Below, one piece after another: positions 25,369-37,757 of a stretch of 64,000 bases of DNA. The first letter of the stretch is position 1; every line of letters begins with the position of its first letter. The position numbers and the translations under genes were made by a program. Source of the DNA: Eumeta japonica (Eukaryota; Arthropoda; Insecta; Lepidoptera; Psychidae); contig BGZK01000103.1 in assembly GCA_005406025.1 (NCBI GenBank), forward strand, positions 620,001 to 684,000, read 5' to 3'. The notes below the pieces were generated by a model. The model was not told the origin of the DNA, made no database searches, and saw only the letters and a list, made by a program, of their open reading frames with translations.

Positions 25369-26082
25369 ACAAGATTTTTTTTTATTGTTTGATTCGTCGA
25401 ATTATTTCTCGATCTTTTTTTGAAATAAAACTAAATCCCACTTAAAAAAAAAACAAATACTGCTATAGAAATCGCTTAACTGCAATTTAGTCGTTTTTCG
25501 CAATCCCACACAACACTCAGTCGCCACATTGTCTGCATATACGCATAACTTTAACCAAGGATTCACAACATAATATGCCATTAGCAGAACACACATTAGT
25601 CAGTCACTTTTACAGCCGTAGCCTAGACTATTCACTGGACTGTTGTGACTAAAGTGCTGTATCTGCTACCATTACAAATTATATTTAATAGTTGGCTCTA
25701 CTCACCTAACATTATTTAAATATTACAAGCGTTTCTATGTAACATGCACCTTTTTATTTGTATAATGATACGACGTCGGAGTGAGTTTTAACAACATGGC
25801 CGGCCTTCCCTAAACTGTATTGTTTCTTTCTGTTTTGACGTGCAAGATAATAACACTATTTTAAACGAAACTGCTAAACTGCATGACTTCATTTTTGTTT
25901 ATATATATAGGTTAACAACACCAAATTATAGTTATAAACCAGCTAAAACTACGTACTGTTGACCAATGAAAAAGCAGTCGTACGTTAAACTTAATGTATT
26001 TAAGTGAGGTGCAATTATGTGAAGAGCATAAGTTATCTATAAATATAACAGAACGGTAGAGACAAAAGTTCTGCTCATTAAA
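25369..26082. other. Unremarkable AT-rich stretch
   Basis: No recognisable feature. The minus ORF at 25402-25596 has no supporting signal. Confidence 0.4.
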
Positions 26083-26350
26083 GAGATATTTAAGTAAAAC
26101 TACGGGGAGTATTAGAAACATTGGCGGAATACATTTCAATTGTTTTTAGAGTTTTTGTCTGTCTGTTTATGCATTTATTTGCGAATTCTAAGAAAACTAA
26201 TGAACAGATTTTGATGAATTTTTGTATGGTCATAATTTATATTCCGAAATAATATATACGTTAATTTTTATTCCCTTTAGCTGCTATTTTTTTTTCCATT
26301 ATGTATATTTTAAACAGAACCGTAACCACCGAAAAAGAAAACGCGGAAAC
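26083..26350 (-). repeat. Same repeat family, head missing
   Basis: Shares with 30230-30420 the segment TATTAGAAACATTGGCGGAA, then TTTTTGTCTGTCTGTTTATG, then an AACAGATTTTGATGAATTT module, ending in a short AACAGAACCGTAACCACCG tract. The ACTAGC head is not visible. Confidence 0.5.
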
Positions 26351-26544
26351 CGGTTTTCAGTTAAATGTTTAAACAAATAAGGATGTGCGTAGTATGCCGT
26401 TACTAGAAGAATTAGTTTTGACCAATACCTATTACATACACCAAATAAAAAAACCTTTATCCATAATTAAAGGTATCGTGGTGTTTATTTCGTAAAAAAA
26501 TAGTTGACTGTAAAAGGGAACGGGACGATATGCTTGATTTTTTT

Positions 26545-26619
26545 AATATTGTAACATTTCTAAATTGTTAGAAATGTTACAATATTTGTAACATTTCTAA
26601 CAATGTTAGAAATGTTACA
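26545..26619. repeat. Two adjacent perfect hairpins from one motif
   Basis: Hairpin 1: 19-bp arms (26545-26563 and 26568-26586), loop ATTG. Hairpin 2: 16-bp arms (26587-26602 and 26604-26619), single-base loop. Both are built on TGTAACATTTCTAA and its reverse complement, and further GTAACAT pieces follow to 26640. Confidence 0.9.
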
Positions 26620-27551
26620 TTGTTAGACACATGTAACATGTTGTTAGACAATGCCGACATAGTCTCTGTCGACTTCTTCTTCAATGCTCGGGCTCCAAAA
26701 ATAACTTTATTATTTGTTCGCCACAGTTATTTATCACGGTATCGTTACACGAACAGCAGACACCCGTGGGAGAACACACTCACGTGGTTTGAATTCCCGG
26801 AATTTTTAGCACACTATTTCTGAGCGTACCGTTTTAATTAGCATTCATTAAAGTTATTCCCTTTTTTTATCTTAAATCTGGCGATTGCTTAAAAAAAGTT
26901 TGTCTTAAAATACATTAACGCTTACTATGTAAGATTTCAACAAATGAGCACACCTAATTGAGTCAGAAATTTAAATTCAATTATCAAGCGGGCGTTATGT
27001 GAAGTCTTCGGCGGTGGTTGGCTTCAAAACGTGTAGGACTACATATTTTTATTTAATTATAATAAAATTATCCTTTCAATCCCTACTTTTTTTTCAAATG
27101 CTTTTTTCGAAACATTTCTATTTAAAATTCAAATAAATGAGTTAATAATACGTTGAAATAAAATAAATACTCTTGATTTGCTTCTGTTGGCATAGCTTGA
27201 TTTTTACGAACTATGACATCTGTACCTTATAATACATTATAGTGAAATGCAATAATTCAGTAGTTAATATAGTCTATTATATATATCTTATATAATATAA
27301 AATATATAACCATGTCAAAAGTATCGATAACATCATATTTAAAATTTTGATTAATTTCGTAGCGATGAAAAAATATGGCCGTCACGGAACGCCCGACAGA
27401 TGTGAAACATTGAAATTAATGTTTGTTTGAAAAATGCGAAATTAAAGAAAAAAACAAATAAACATATAGTAAAATAAATAAAACTGTAAATGATAAAGTC
27501 TTATGCGTTTCAATTAATATTCTTTTGAATACAATAATATCGTATTGTTTT

Positions 27552-27820
27552 ACACTAGCTTTGTCCCGCAGCTTTTCCCGCGTGGACATAAAATGAATTC
27601 CCACACCTTTGTATCAAACGATCACGCTGTCCGCCGTGATTCGTTCTCGTTCCTGCTCTCGATTCCGATTCTGACCATTCTTTTGATTCGGGTTTTGATT
27701 TCCCTCTGAATTTCGGTTTTGTTTAAAATACACATAACGTGAAAAATAGCAGCTAAACGGGATAAACTACCCTACATTTTACTTCAAACGACAAACTATT
27801 ACCATACCACATTTCATTAA
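27552..27820 (+). repeat. Copy 4 of ACTAGC-head repeat, with head, tract and tail modules
   Basis: Head ACTAGCTTTGTCCCGCAGCT, link GAATTCCCACACCTTTGTAT, hexamer-phased TTCTCGTTCCTGCTCTCGAT tract, then the tail module AAACTATTACCATACCAC. The order is the mirror of copies at 29064 and 30230, which defines the family structure. Confidence 0.65.
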
Positions 27821-28458
27821 TTTGTGTTCAATAATTTGTGCAAGGATCGTGAACGAAAGCAAAGACAATAAGAAACAAAATTTTTAAAACCAGTAACATT
27901 TATTCTATAAACGTTTCTAATTCTCTATCTCCAGAGTAGTTTTTTCTTAAATATTTTCAATGTCCAGATTTTTCCTTCTACTGTTTCATTATATGAAGAA
28001 ATTTATACGTTTCAAATTTTGATTTATTTAGTGGCAAAATTCTCTTTCTTTCTTATCTGTTATGTAAAAATGTCATTCGACAAATGTACGATAAAACAAA
28101 GTTATAAATGTTCGGAATTGTAAACTAAGTTTCTATGTACTAGGCAATGTTTCGTATAAATTATTTTATTTTTATTATTTTGTTAATTTAATTATTTAAA
28201 ATAACCCAAATTAAATAGTTTAATACTGGCCAATCGGAACATTTGAACGACTCATTTCGAATTTCAAGTAGAACATGTCAATACATAATATTTCACATTC
28301 GAAATCTATGGTTGGCAACCCTAGCGTCATGACGTCATTTCTGTCACAGCATACAAGCCATCTTACTCTCAAGGCGCGCCTATAGATGTTTCGCAAAAAG
28401 AAAAAAAACATGAAAAATGGAAAAATACGTGTTCCGTGCATTTACAAGCCGAGCTTAC

Positions 28459-28483
28459 AAGAGCTTACGTATTGTAAGCTCTT
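28459..28483. repeat. Perfect hairpin, 10-bp arms
   Basis: AAGAGCTTAC, GTATT loop, GTAAGCTCTT, preceded by another GAGCTTACA direct copy at 28451. Confidence 0.85.
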
Positions 28484-28539
28484 TGCAGAAATGTCGATGC
28501 GGCGAGAACGGAACCCACACGTAATAAATCTAATATCAC

Positions 28540-28930
28540 TAAGCCCGTGCTGAACTGATTTCTATTTCGTGTGACGTCGAAGGCGACTCCGCACGAGGCA
28601 GACTCGAAACTTAAGCAAAATTCCGAGCAACAACCGACGCTTTAACATCAAAAGCTGCCATTCACCGCCGCACGATAAGGAAATAATCCGCCGTGCGCCC
28701 GCGCCGAGCCCGCACTAATGACATTTAAGACGTGACCGGCGGCCGGCGCGCCACTTGTACCGTATTGCGGCCGCGGATTCCTGTGTGTGGACGTGTTTTG
28801 CTCGATTTTTTAACTCGCTTTTGACAGAAAACGTGAAGCGCCAATTTTCCCGCTCGGCGTGTTATTACGCAAGCGAATTAAAGCCGATCCTCCGGGACAG
28901 GCTTCAAATGAACCGTAGCCGTATTATTGA
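28540..28930. promoter_or_regulatory. CpG-rich island, possible promoter or enhancer
   Basis: About 390 bp with dense CG (CCGGCGGCCGGCGCGCCACT, GCCCGCGCCGAGCCCGCACT) inside AT-rich intron. One 66-codon open stretch starts at a TTG and has no splice support. Reads more like a CpG-dense regulatory or 5' UTR region than an exon. Confidence 0.3.
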
Positions 28931-28954
28931 GTTGTTCGTAAGTAGATACTTATA

Positions 28955-29039
28955 GAATTAGGTATTATGGAATAATACCTAATTCCATGATCTATACACG
29001 TAATAAAACAGTAATGCACAGAAAGAAATCTGTGCATTA
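28955..29039. repeat. Two perfect hairpins 26 bp apart
   Basis: 14-bp arms GAATTAGGTATTAT/ATAATACCTAATTC (28955-28985, loop GGA) and 11-bp arms TAATGCACAGA/TCTGTGCATTA (29012-29039, loop AAGAAA). Confidence 0.9.
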
Positions 29040-29063
29040 AAATTATTCGAGAAAACTACTGGG

Positions 29064-29330
29064 CATAACCGAAATTCGGTATGGTAATGGTTTATATCTC
29101 CGAGTAACATATTTGTCATTTTTATACATTAGGTATACGGAATCTAGATAGAGACTAGAATCGGAATCTAAAGCGTGACCGACATTGCAATCGGAAACAG
29201 GAACGAGACCAGGACCATGGTTGATGGCGTTGGTTTAACCATGATTGACATGGTTTATCACATCACTCGATATAAAAGATGTAGGAATACATTCTATATC
29301 CACGCGAGTGGAGCCGCAGGCGTAAGCTAA
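29064..29330 (-). repeat. Copy 5 of ACTAGC-head repeat
   Basis: Starts with the tail module TTCGGTATGGTAATGGTTTA, then GGAATCTAGATAG...GGAAACAGGAACGAGACC hexamer-phased sequence, then GTAGGAATAC and inverted head CCACGCGAGTGGAGCCGCAG. Confidence 0.65.
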
Positions 29331-30229
29331 AGGCATAAAATTAAAATCTGAATAAAAATAGATTACGTGTTTTCATTGGAATTATTTTCTGCTACTAATT
29401 TACAAGATTCTGTAAAACAAGACGTGGCGTATTCACAGTAGTAATTATGAAAATAATGCAAACGGCATACCTAGGTCCTTTATAGAAATCGACTTAAAAA
29501 CGGTAACTTCATAACGCTCTATCCGATGTGTTCATTGGCGCAAGTCCTTCAGACAGTCACCAAAGACAATCCGATGAGGGTTGTATAATGTTCTACTCTA
29601 TAGTTCTCCACAGAAGAAAAGTCTTTCCTTTCCTCCACAGAAGAACGCCATTCCATTGCAACGCTGATTAGCAAACGCGCAAACAGAATAAAGTGACTAC
29701 GACTACGTAATGTAAAGACGCTTTTAAAATTGTATGTGCATGAGTAGATTTAGTTAGATAATAATCAACACCTTTCAAACGAATTCCAGAATCGTCTGTT
29801 TGTAGAGCTTTATTTACGATTTCCCAAACACCTTGAAAGTGGTTGAATGCATCTGTTCATTCATTGTTTGTTATTGTAGCGAGCTTTAAAATGGGAATAT
29901 AATTCATTGTAATCGAAAATATTCGAGAATCTGTGTTAAGGCCGTCGTACAGTCACATGCTTTAAAACGTATAAAAAAAACTGTTAACGATATTACGAAA
30001 TTTATATTAATATGAAGAATGTAAATCACAGTTTTGTTTTAGAAGATTTAATATTATGCACGACATTTTTTTTCATGTCGACACTAGATTAAAAGATATG
30101 GAAAAGTTTTAACCCTGAAAACCAACCCAAAATTTCCTGTTATTTCTTAAAAGGAAATCTATCTACACCTATAAGAAAACAGTACAGAGAAAAAATTGTA
30201 TATTAAAAATATTTGAGAAAAAGTAAAAT

Positions 30230-30602
30230 AGGGGTAATATTAGAAACGTTGACGGAATGCATTTTAATGGTTTTAGAATTGTCGTTTGTCTGTCTGTCTG
30301 TATATCGATTCGCGAACTCTGCAAAACAACTGGAGCAAACTGTTGAAATTTGGTATGGTAATAGTTTATGCCCCGCCTTAACATATAGGATAGTTTTTAT
30401 CCCGTTTCGCTAGTATTTATTTACGTTATATAATATTTTGAACAGGACCAGAATATAGAACTAAATCAGAGTCTAAATTAATAGCGAGGCCAAGATTGGA
30501 ATTGAAAGCAAGAACAAGATCGGTGTCATAGTTGACACCATGATCAGTCGACACAAAAGGTGTAGGAATTCACTGTACTTCGACGCGGACGGGACTAGTG
30601 GA
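30230..30602 (-). repeat. Copy 6 of ACTAGC-head repeat, longest
   Basis: Tail with CTGTCTGTCTGTATATCG and TTTGGTATGGTAATAGTTTA, hexamer-phased ACCAGAATATAGAAC tract, TGTAGGAATTCACTGTA and the inverted head CGACGCGGACGGGACTAGT. Confidence 0.65.
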
Positions 30603-31292
<690 letters not shown>

Positions 31293-31797
31293 TTGTACAC
31301 GTCATAGGAAGTAAATTAGCGAAAATATGAAAGGGGAATAAACGACGTAGCGCATCACACCTCAAGAGGGCTGCAAATTAAAAACAAACAAAAAACCAAA
31401 CAACTTAATACAACAGCAACTAAACCGAATATTCGATGACGTCAAATATCGTTCTCATAAGTATACATTTTTATTGTACCGCTTCCGGTTGCATTAAAAA
31501 AACAAATATGATTGCAGTTTCTGCTTCCGCAGTGTCATTTCCGTCACATCACTAATGTGGAGTATAAAATATAAGGTTGATGCGGCTCCACACGAGCGCC
31601 ATGACGTGCCGCACGCACCGCACCTAATCCTAGTGCGTGCGCCAGACGCAACATTGTAGTAGACGTGCAGTATTATTGTTTTTTGTACACGTCTATACAA
31701 TACGCAACTATGTATATACCGTGTAGCTATATTGCATGTTAAGTCTGAAATACGTCACGACTAAGGCATGACCCTCCAAAATCTTTTATTATTTCAG

Positions 31798-31960
31798 ACG
31801 GAGAGACCTGGTCTTCACCACGCTGGCCCAGGGTCGGGTGCTATCAATGGCCGTCGTCACCGGTACAATGAAAAGGTCCGGGACCGACAGCTTAAAGTGC
31901 TCTTCGAAGCACGAAATGAATATTTTAAGTCGAAATCTCATCACCTGTGTTCAGAGTTGA
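31798..31960 (+). CDS. Candidate plus-strand exon, possibly terminal, ending at TGA 31958-31960
   Basis: Seen: a very good acceptor (AATCTTTTATTATTTCAG) sits exactly at the switch from AT-rich to GC-rich sequence. After one base the frame is open for 53 codons to TGA: RRDLVFTTLAQGRVLSMAVV, then TGTMKRSGTDSLKC, then a more basic tail. The first 38 or so codons end mostly in G or C. An ATTAAA lies about 50 bp past the stop and could be a polyadenylation signal. The FTTLAQGRVLSMAVV stretch has the hydrophobic-turn-GRV-hydrophobic rhythm of a beta-propeller blade, as in Sema-like domains, but this is only a pattern hint. Caution: the next frame is also open (77 codons, ending at 32001), and the antisense strand has a 48-codon ORF with equally GC-rich third positions. 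No family recognised. Confidence 0.4.
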
Positions 31961-32051
31961 ATCCAATACCTCCCCTTTTGAAAGCAATCGAAATGCAATG
32001 AACCACCGCAAAGATATTAAACTACGCTCTCATCTGTCATTAGTACATTTA

Positions 32052-32938
32052 TGACATGATAACGTCTTATAAATCGATAAACGCACGAAAAAGCATGACT
32101 CATTGTCGTGTTCCTCCTGCGGGTCAATCATGTTTCTTAACAAGCGATATCGACATGGATGTGAGTCGGTTCAAACGCCTATCAAACACACTTTTCGTAT
32201 TATGGACACGGAAAACACGATGTCAAAGTGATATCGGATCTGTATGGCGCGAAGCAGAATTTGTCGTATTATAGATACATTTTTGATATTTGAACGAATA
32301 AGCGATACACGAAGTCGACTCGATTCTGACGCGTGATAAAAATAAGTGCTTTTGCTACTTTTTTTTAGTTGTCCTGAGTGTTTTGTTTTTTAATTTTGCC
32401 TAAAATTAAAGTAAGAATGGCTCACTATGGTCTCTATATGATTCTTGGTCAACAAATTCATTTACGAGAAATGAAAGAAAAAAGGGCAAAATATGGTGAC
32501 ACCAGCCTTATGATAACACCAAAGAGAGCGATGTCAATGTGAGACAGATGTCGAATCGATATCGCTTTCTGTGGAACGGTAACGCCAATTATCAACCATA
32601 TGACTTCTATATTGACTTCACATCGATATAGCTTTTTAAGAAACAATTGACCCACTGAGCGTGCGAGCGAGAGCGCAGAACGAGCGAACTCTCTTCCACT
32701 CCATCGGCCGATGCGTCCGAGTAGAAGAAATACAGCGGCCGCACACAACCTACACGTGAACTGTTTTGTCAATTATTTATAAAGGGAAATGAAAAGTTTA
32801 TGTGGTTTCTATTGTTCATTACAACAACAATTGCGGCAAGTGATAATAATTCAATTCAATTCATAAAACAACGCAATTTTTCATCAATGTTTCCTTATGA
32901 CGTTATCTCGTAAAATTATCGCTCGTAAACCGACTTTT
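32052..32938 (+). mobile_element. CGTAAACCGACTTT-ended repeat, solo copy, interrupted
   Basis: Left end GACATGATAACGTCTTATAA, right end ATCGCTCGTAAACCGACTTT, with an internal GCGTGCGAGCGAGAGCGC block and an ATTGTTCATTACAACAAC block shared with the copies at 52043 and 53583. The 104-codon minus ORF and its twin at 53746 reflect this shared block, not a host gene. A second element interrupts it at 32121-32653. Confidence 0.65.
32121..32653. mobile_element. Nested element with GGGTCAAT terminal inverted repeats (533 bp)
   Basis: GGGTCAATCATGTTTCTTAA at the left matches, reversed, AATTGACCC preceded by TTTTTAAGAAAC at the right. Similarity continues inward through AAGC-ATATCGA and GTGA-GTC. It is absent from the sister copies at 52043 and 53583, which run straight through. 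No ORF. I could not fix a target duplication. Confidence 0.55.
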
Positions 32939-34271
32939 TAGTACCCTATTTTATGCAAGCATACCTAATTCCTGTAATATGTATTATTATAAGTGGACGT
33001 GTTCATAAGTATCACATCGATGATCACGAAAGCACCTGCTAGCTCAATCGATGTTAGGCTTTTCAGTGAAATTTGTAGAAAAGCGGGAGAAGGAAATATT
33101 CGAAAAAGAATATTTGATAACGAGATAAAATTTAAATATTGGAAGTGATGTCGTACGTGTATAGGTAAACAATAAAAAATGCGGTTTCCTTAATTTGCGT
33201 TTGCTGTCGTGCACTTATTTGATGAATGCATAATATGTGTATGAAAGAATGTAGCAATTGTGATGTATTGACACTCATAATATGTGTGTATCTATTATGG
33301 GCTATGTCTTATTATTCTTATACTGTTCCACAATTTGTATTGTTATGTATGTGCGTCTGTAGAACCATATAAATGTTTTCTTATCTTTCACTACCTTATA
33401 TTTGTTAAATTCAAATATATCTTTATTTCATAGGTCATGAACGACACATGAAATACTTCACAACGTATCAAGAATTTACATTTTAGTACTTAACTAATAC
33501 TTTGCCACTCGTTCAGAAGACAGTAATCCCTCAAGAAGAACGAGCAAGAAGCTCTTTTCAACTTTAAATACATTATATTATACAATCAAACATATATAAA
33601 TTTATAATATAAAAAAAATCGGTTATAAATCGAGCTAGAAATCGTATAACACCCCTTTTTAACAAGTAATCGCTTAGTAATTATTTTAAATTGGTTAAGA
33701 GTAGATTTTGTATATTTTCAGGGAAATTATTGTCTTATTTATAAAAGTAAATTTTCATTGTCAAACTGTTAAGATTAAATCTGTTCTTATATTGAATTCT
33801 CATCAAATTCTTTCATTTAGTCTATTTTTTTTTATGAAAAGGAAAAAGCGATAGTATCTACAAAAAAAAAATTCTTTTAAACCAGTTTATATTAAAAAAA
33901 TCTTTTTTGTACCGTGATAATCTCGCTCACTTACACACATTTCTGAATAGATACCTCCATTTTCCAACGTTGCGTAGGAACGACAACAAAAAAGTACCCG
34001 TTAGGTCTGACCTAAGGACCTATAGTTTTACAACACGAAAGAACTAATAGTTTTATCTGTCACGTACATCGAGGAATGGACGCAGTTGTGCGACTCGAGC
34101 GCATTCAACGTGTTAAGTTGCACGAGAGACACACGGAAATGGACATTGACCTTTGTAGAAAATAAGTACCAACACCCTTTAGAGATTACACGGCGAAGAG
34201 CTGCAATTTTTTATGTAAAAATATGAAACTTTTTTTAAATAAACATTAAAAATATATTTTCATTGTTTACT
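32939..34271. other. AT-rich stretch, nothing recognised
   Basis: No supported gene. The GC-richer patch at 33985-34150 lacks splice-bounded frames. Confidence 0.4.
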
Positions 34272-34515
34272 AGCCGTCCCGACAGACGTCGTTCTGCCTT
34301 GTATGTGACTTGGTCGTATAGTTAATGCCCGCAGATGCCCCAGCATAGACGTAGAATATTTTTTTCTTCTTTTGTATGGATCAATGTCAATTTAAATTCC
34401 TTTTGATTTTGATTTCGTCCCCACACTTTTTTTTGACCCTAGTCCTATTCTCAATTTCGGTCTCGGTCCCGCTTTCAATTCCGATTCCACTACCAATCAT
34501 AGTTCCGATTTGAAC
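34272..34515 (+). repeat. Copy 7 of ACTAGC-head repeat
   Basis: Head variant ACTAGCCGTCCCGACAGACG, then TCGTCCCCACAC and hexamer-phased CTCAATTTCGGTCTCGGTCC sequence. Confidence 0.55.
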
Positions 34516-34675
34516 TAAGCGGGAACTTAGTATTAAAATAAAATATAGACAATATTACTTGAGGATAGTGTAGTTACCTATAAGTAAATGAGTTTTTTAG
34601 AATCGGTGTAACAAACAACACAAATACATGGTTAAAGTCAGCGACAAACTTTAGTATGTATAATACACGAAACAT

Positions 34676-34870
34676 GAAACATCCCGGTCACACTTTAAAT
34701 TTTGATCCCATCTTTTCTTTGATTGTCAACCCCAGTCCCGTTCTCAATTTCGGTTCCGATCCCGCTTTCAATTCTGATTCTGGTTCTTTTCTCGATTTTG
34801 ATCCCTGTTCAGCTTTTAATTCCTGTTCAACTTCTAATCCCAGTTCCGATGTGGACGAAGCCAGGAGTAA
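34676..34870 (+). repeat. Copy 8: clean hexamer-phased tract
   Basis: The clearest tract: successive blocks of about 24 bp such as CCCGTTCTCAATTTCGGTTC and CCCGCTTTCAATTCTGATTC. Translation gives Phe/Asn/Ser/Asp/Pro-rich pseudo-coding ORFs in two frames, but the pattern is DNA periodicity, not protein selection. Confidence 0.55.
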
Positions 34871-34937
34871 ATACTAATATCAAAATGAAATGTAAACTAT
34901 ATTACTCGGAGATGGAGGCTACTCCATCTTAATAATT

Positions 34938-34977
34938 CTTTAATTCATAGAAAGAGCTATCTTTCTATGAATTAAAG
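34938..34977. repeat. Perfect hairpin, 17-bp arms
   Basis: CTTTAATTCATAGAAAG, loop AGCTAT, CTTTCTATGAATTAAAG. Confidence 0.9.
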
Positions 34978-35275
34978 GTTTATTAAGTTCGTCTTAGAAA
35001 AATAAATTCATGGACAAAGCCGGGGGTATTGATAGCAGCCTTATTTACTAAGAATAGTGCTAATATCTATTAATGAAAGAATTTTTAGAATCGGTTCATT
35101 TGAACTACTACAAATACGCGGATGAAACTAGGAACAAATACCAGTTTTTTTGTTTAGAAATCTTCCCCGGTATGTGTACAACATATCACTAAAGTTTCAT
35201 TATAATCGGATCAATAGATTAGGTATGTACAGATGAAAAACCTACCTTTTGATTTATTTATATAGGTAGCTGTCG

Positions 35276-35525
35276 TCCATGGCTCCTCCATTACTCCATA
35301 AATACTCCACAAACTACCCAAATAGCATCTCTATACTGCACTGGTTTTATTTTTCACGTTTCCTCTGTAACACCCAAATTTGACTGCTGTACACAACTGT
35401 AAGAACCAGAACCCCTATATGGTTTGTCAGTAGCGTTTATAATAAGAGATACTTACAGCAAGCAATGCCCCATTCATTTCATATCCCGCTTTTACTCTCT
35501 TTTCATAAAATAGAACCACAGTCAT
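35276..35525 (-). pseudogene. RTE-type LINE fragment 3
   Basis: On the minus strand EKRVKAGYEMNGALLAVS is followed downstream by KTSAV-RCYLGSLWSIYGV, matching the same LINE domain in order. The GTAAGT after ALLA is part of the LINE sequence, not a host splice donor. Confidence 0.55.
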
Positions 35526-36439
35526 CGTTTGACGCAGAGTTTTCAATACATATATCTCGATGCTATTTTTAATAATAAATTACTGTAACATACATCAGAT
35601 AACCAGATATAATAACGTACTATGAAGTCGAACTTCATACTCAAAAAAGAGTAAACATTTCTTCCAGTTTTATAATACAGCAGCAAAAAACATCTATGCT
35701 GAACAATAACTTACATCAGCATAATGACAACAATGACAACAGAAGCATTTCTATTGTATTCCGTAATCACGTGGGCGAAATAAGACCACTTAAATTTCTA
35801 TGTTATGTGATCAGTTTTAGATGCGTATGCCACGAATACCTTATTGATTATACAACGATGTCGAATATGGACAAATAATTCATGCCTAACAACATATTAT
35901 GGATCTATGCATATATTAAGTATATATATGTAACTCTCTACGTTTTAGCACAATTTTATAATATGAAATCCCTCGTTTACGACGTCATGGAACTAGATCG
36001 ACGATTTCCTGTCGCTCGAAAGATTTATTGAGATCAACACGCGACATGATTTGCATCTAAGCGTGGATTTAACATATCCGCTTACATAAACGTCTGAGAT
36101 CACTTTCACTGAAAAATGCTTAGTAGCGTTACGAAATATTGGAGCAATTTTCTATTTTTAACAATACATTTACTAACATTCGATAATTTTATTCTTTACA
36201 ATTATTAATAAATAAAAAAGTATTTAAAATCCCTTCAATGTATACAAAAAAAATAGTCATGTCCCAGTCACTTCCGCGAAAACTAAACACAAATCGTCTA
36301 TATTTGAAGACGACTGGGATATTACGTCATTAGCTTATTAATGTCTTTCCATGTGTCATTGGAGTACATAGCAAAATTTTAATACGACATCGGACTAAGC
36401 TCTACAAGATGACTTCTGCGGTTGCGCATTAACGATAAA

Positions 36440-36760
36440 CGTAATTAAATCTACTTCTATTCTATCGGAAGACTATTCGACGACCGTCCGCCGAGTCTCT
36501 CCGTAAGTATCGCCTTTCTATTGTGCGTTTTCCGACATCGAAGGGCGACTTATTAAAAGCTACTCGGCAACGATTTCTACTCTTCCAGCCGGCTCTGGCC
36601 GACCGCCGTGAAAGTGCGCCGTTCAACCTTTCACGAATCCGCGCTCGGAGATCTGTCGTTAGACGGAGTTTTTTTTAATTACTGGACACCATTCTGTCTC
36701 GCGCTGTTTACGAGAATGTCGGTGTCTCGACGGTGACTTTATTAAAAAAAAAACCGATCG
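36440..36760 (+). other. GC-rich block with a possible 96-bp mini-intron (36503-36598)
   Basis: Seen: donor GTAAGTAT at 36503 and a strong acceptor (GATTTCTACTCTTCCAG) at 36598, both inside one GC-rich island. Splicing in phase 0 would give about 17 codons followed by 29 codons before TAA, with no start codon visible. Another frame stays open 55 codons after the acceptor. Inferred: a spliced untranslated or non-coding exon pair, or a conserved regulatory element with fortuitous splice sites. No protein family recognised. Confidence 0.22.
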
Positions 36761-37155
36761 TGGTTAAACGTCAGGCGATATACGATTGAATCGGTTTAGG
36801 AAACACAGCGTACTGTCTATAACAGATACCGGGCAATAAATAGGTTTTTTAGTTCTTTAATGCACAAATGTAATTTAGGCATTTAAGAAAAAAGTTAAGC
36901 TTTTACTAGTCTACTAGTATTTAGTATTAAAAAAAAATCAACAAGAAGACACTCCAATTCAACATGCGTTCAATTAATACAAATTCAGAATTTGAAAATC
37001 ATTGAAATAAATTGTGTATGTATGAGATGAGCATGCTTTGCAAACATACACATAAGCATAAAATAATAATGTTCTTATAACTATATGAATACATGAATGA
37101 CTGTGAATTGATGATACTTGATATAATTGTAGTTTTATTATAACTTCTTATATTA

Positions 37156-37197
37156 AAAATAACAAAGAAAACATTATGTTGTTTTCTTTGTTATTTT
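37156..37197. repeat. Perfect hairpin, 17-bp arms
   Basis: AAAATAACAAAGAAAAC, loop ATTATGTT, GTTTTCTTTGTTATTTT. Confidence 0.9.
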
Positions 37198-37692
37198 CAA
37201 AGCAGTCATTTCGAAATACTTGCTGGACATCTTTCATTACAAACTAAAACAATTCTGTAAAATTAAATCTTTTGAAAGATATTCGTATTTCTTTCAATAT
37301 CGTAATGAAAGTCGTACTAAACTGCTCATCCCTGTAATAGTCCATGAACACCAAATAAAGAGCAAGAATAAGCAGGTCGAACGGTTTCATTATACGGACG
37401 AGTCCATAGGCCGCGACAACCTCAAAAACATAAATCTTATAAGCATAATTAAAATAGCTATAGAGGTATCTTGTATAATTATCTACGTCAATTGAGACAA
37501 TAACTGGAAACACCGCGCAGCGCGCCGTGCCCTCGCGCCATGAACAACTTGCGTAGGAGGCACCCTTTGTTTCTCATTTACCGCTAAAATAATTTAAGAT
37601 ACCCTAAATGTTGGAAAAGCTATGCTTCATAGTTCGATTTACTAAAATAAAAACTTGACCCGGTTTTACGTTTAAGCTTAGAATGATTTCCG

Positions 37693-37757
37693 TTTGTATT
37701 CGCGTGCGTGCGTGCATACGTGAGTGTATGCGAGCGGGCGGGCCGGCGTGCGTGTAT
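37693..37757. repeat. GTGC/GCGG-rich simple sequence
   Basis: CGCGTGCGTGCGTGCATACG and GAGCGGGCGGGCCGGCGTGC form a degenerate purine-pyrimidine alternating tract. Confidence 0.6.

Noticed and set aside
32458..32772. 104-codon minus ORF with a close relative at 53746-53994
   Set aside because: The similarity looked like a gene family, but it is the shared GC-rich block of the CGTAAACCGACTTT repeat, and the flanking DNA is repeat as well.
34656..34932. Overlapping ORFs rich in Phe/Asn/Ser/Asp/Pro
   Set aside because: They come from the hexamer-phased repeat body; two frames are equally open.
35440..35465. Minus-strand GTAAGT donor after an open frame
   Set aside because: The open frame is a LINE reverse transcriptase relic, so this is not a host exon.
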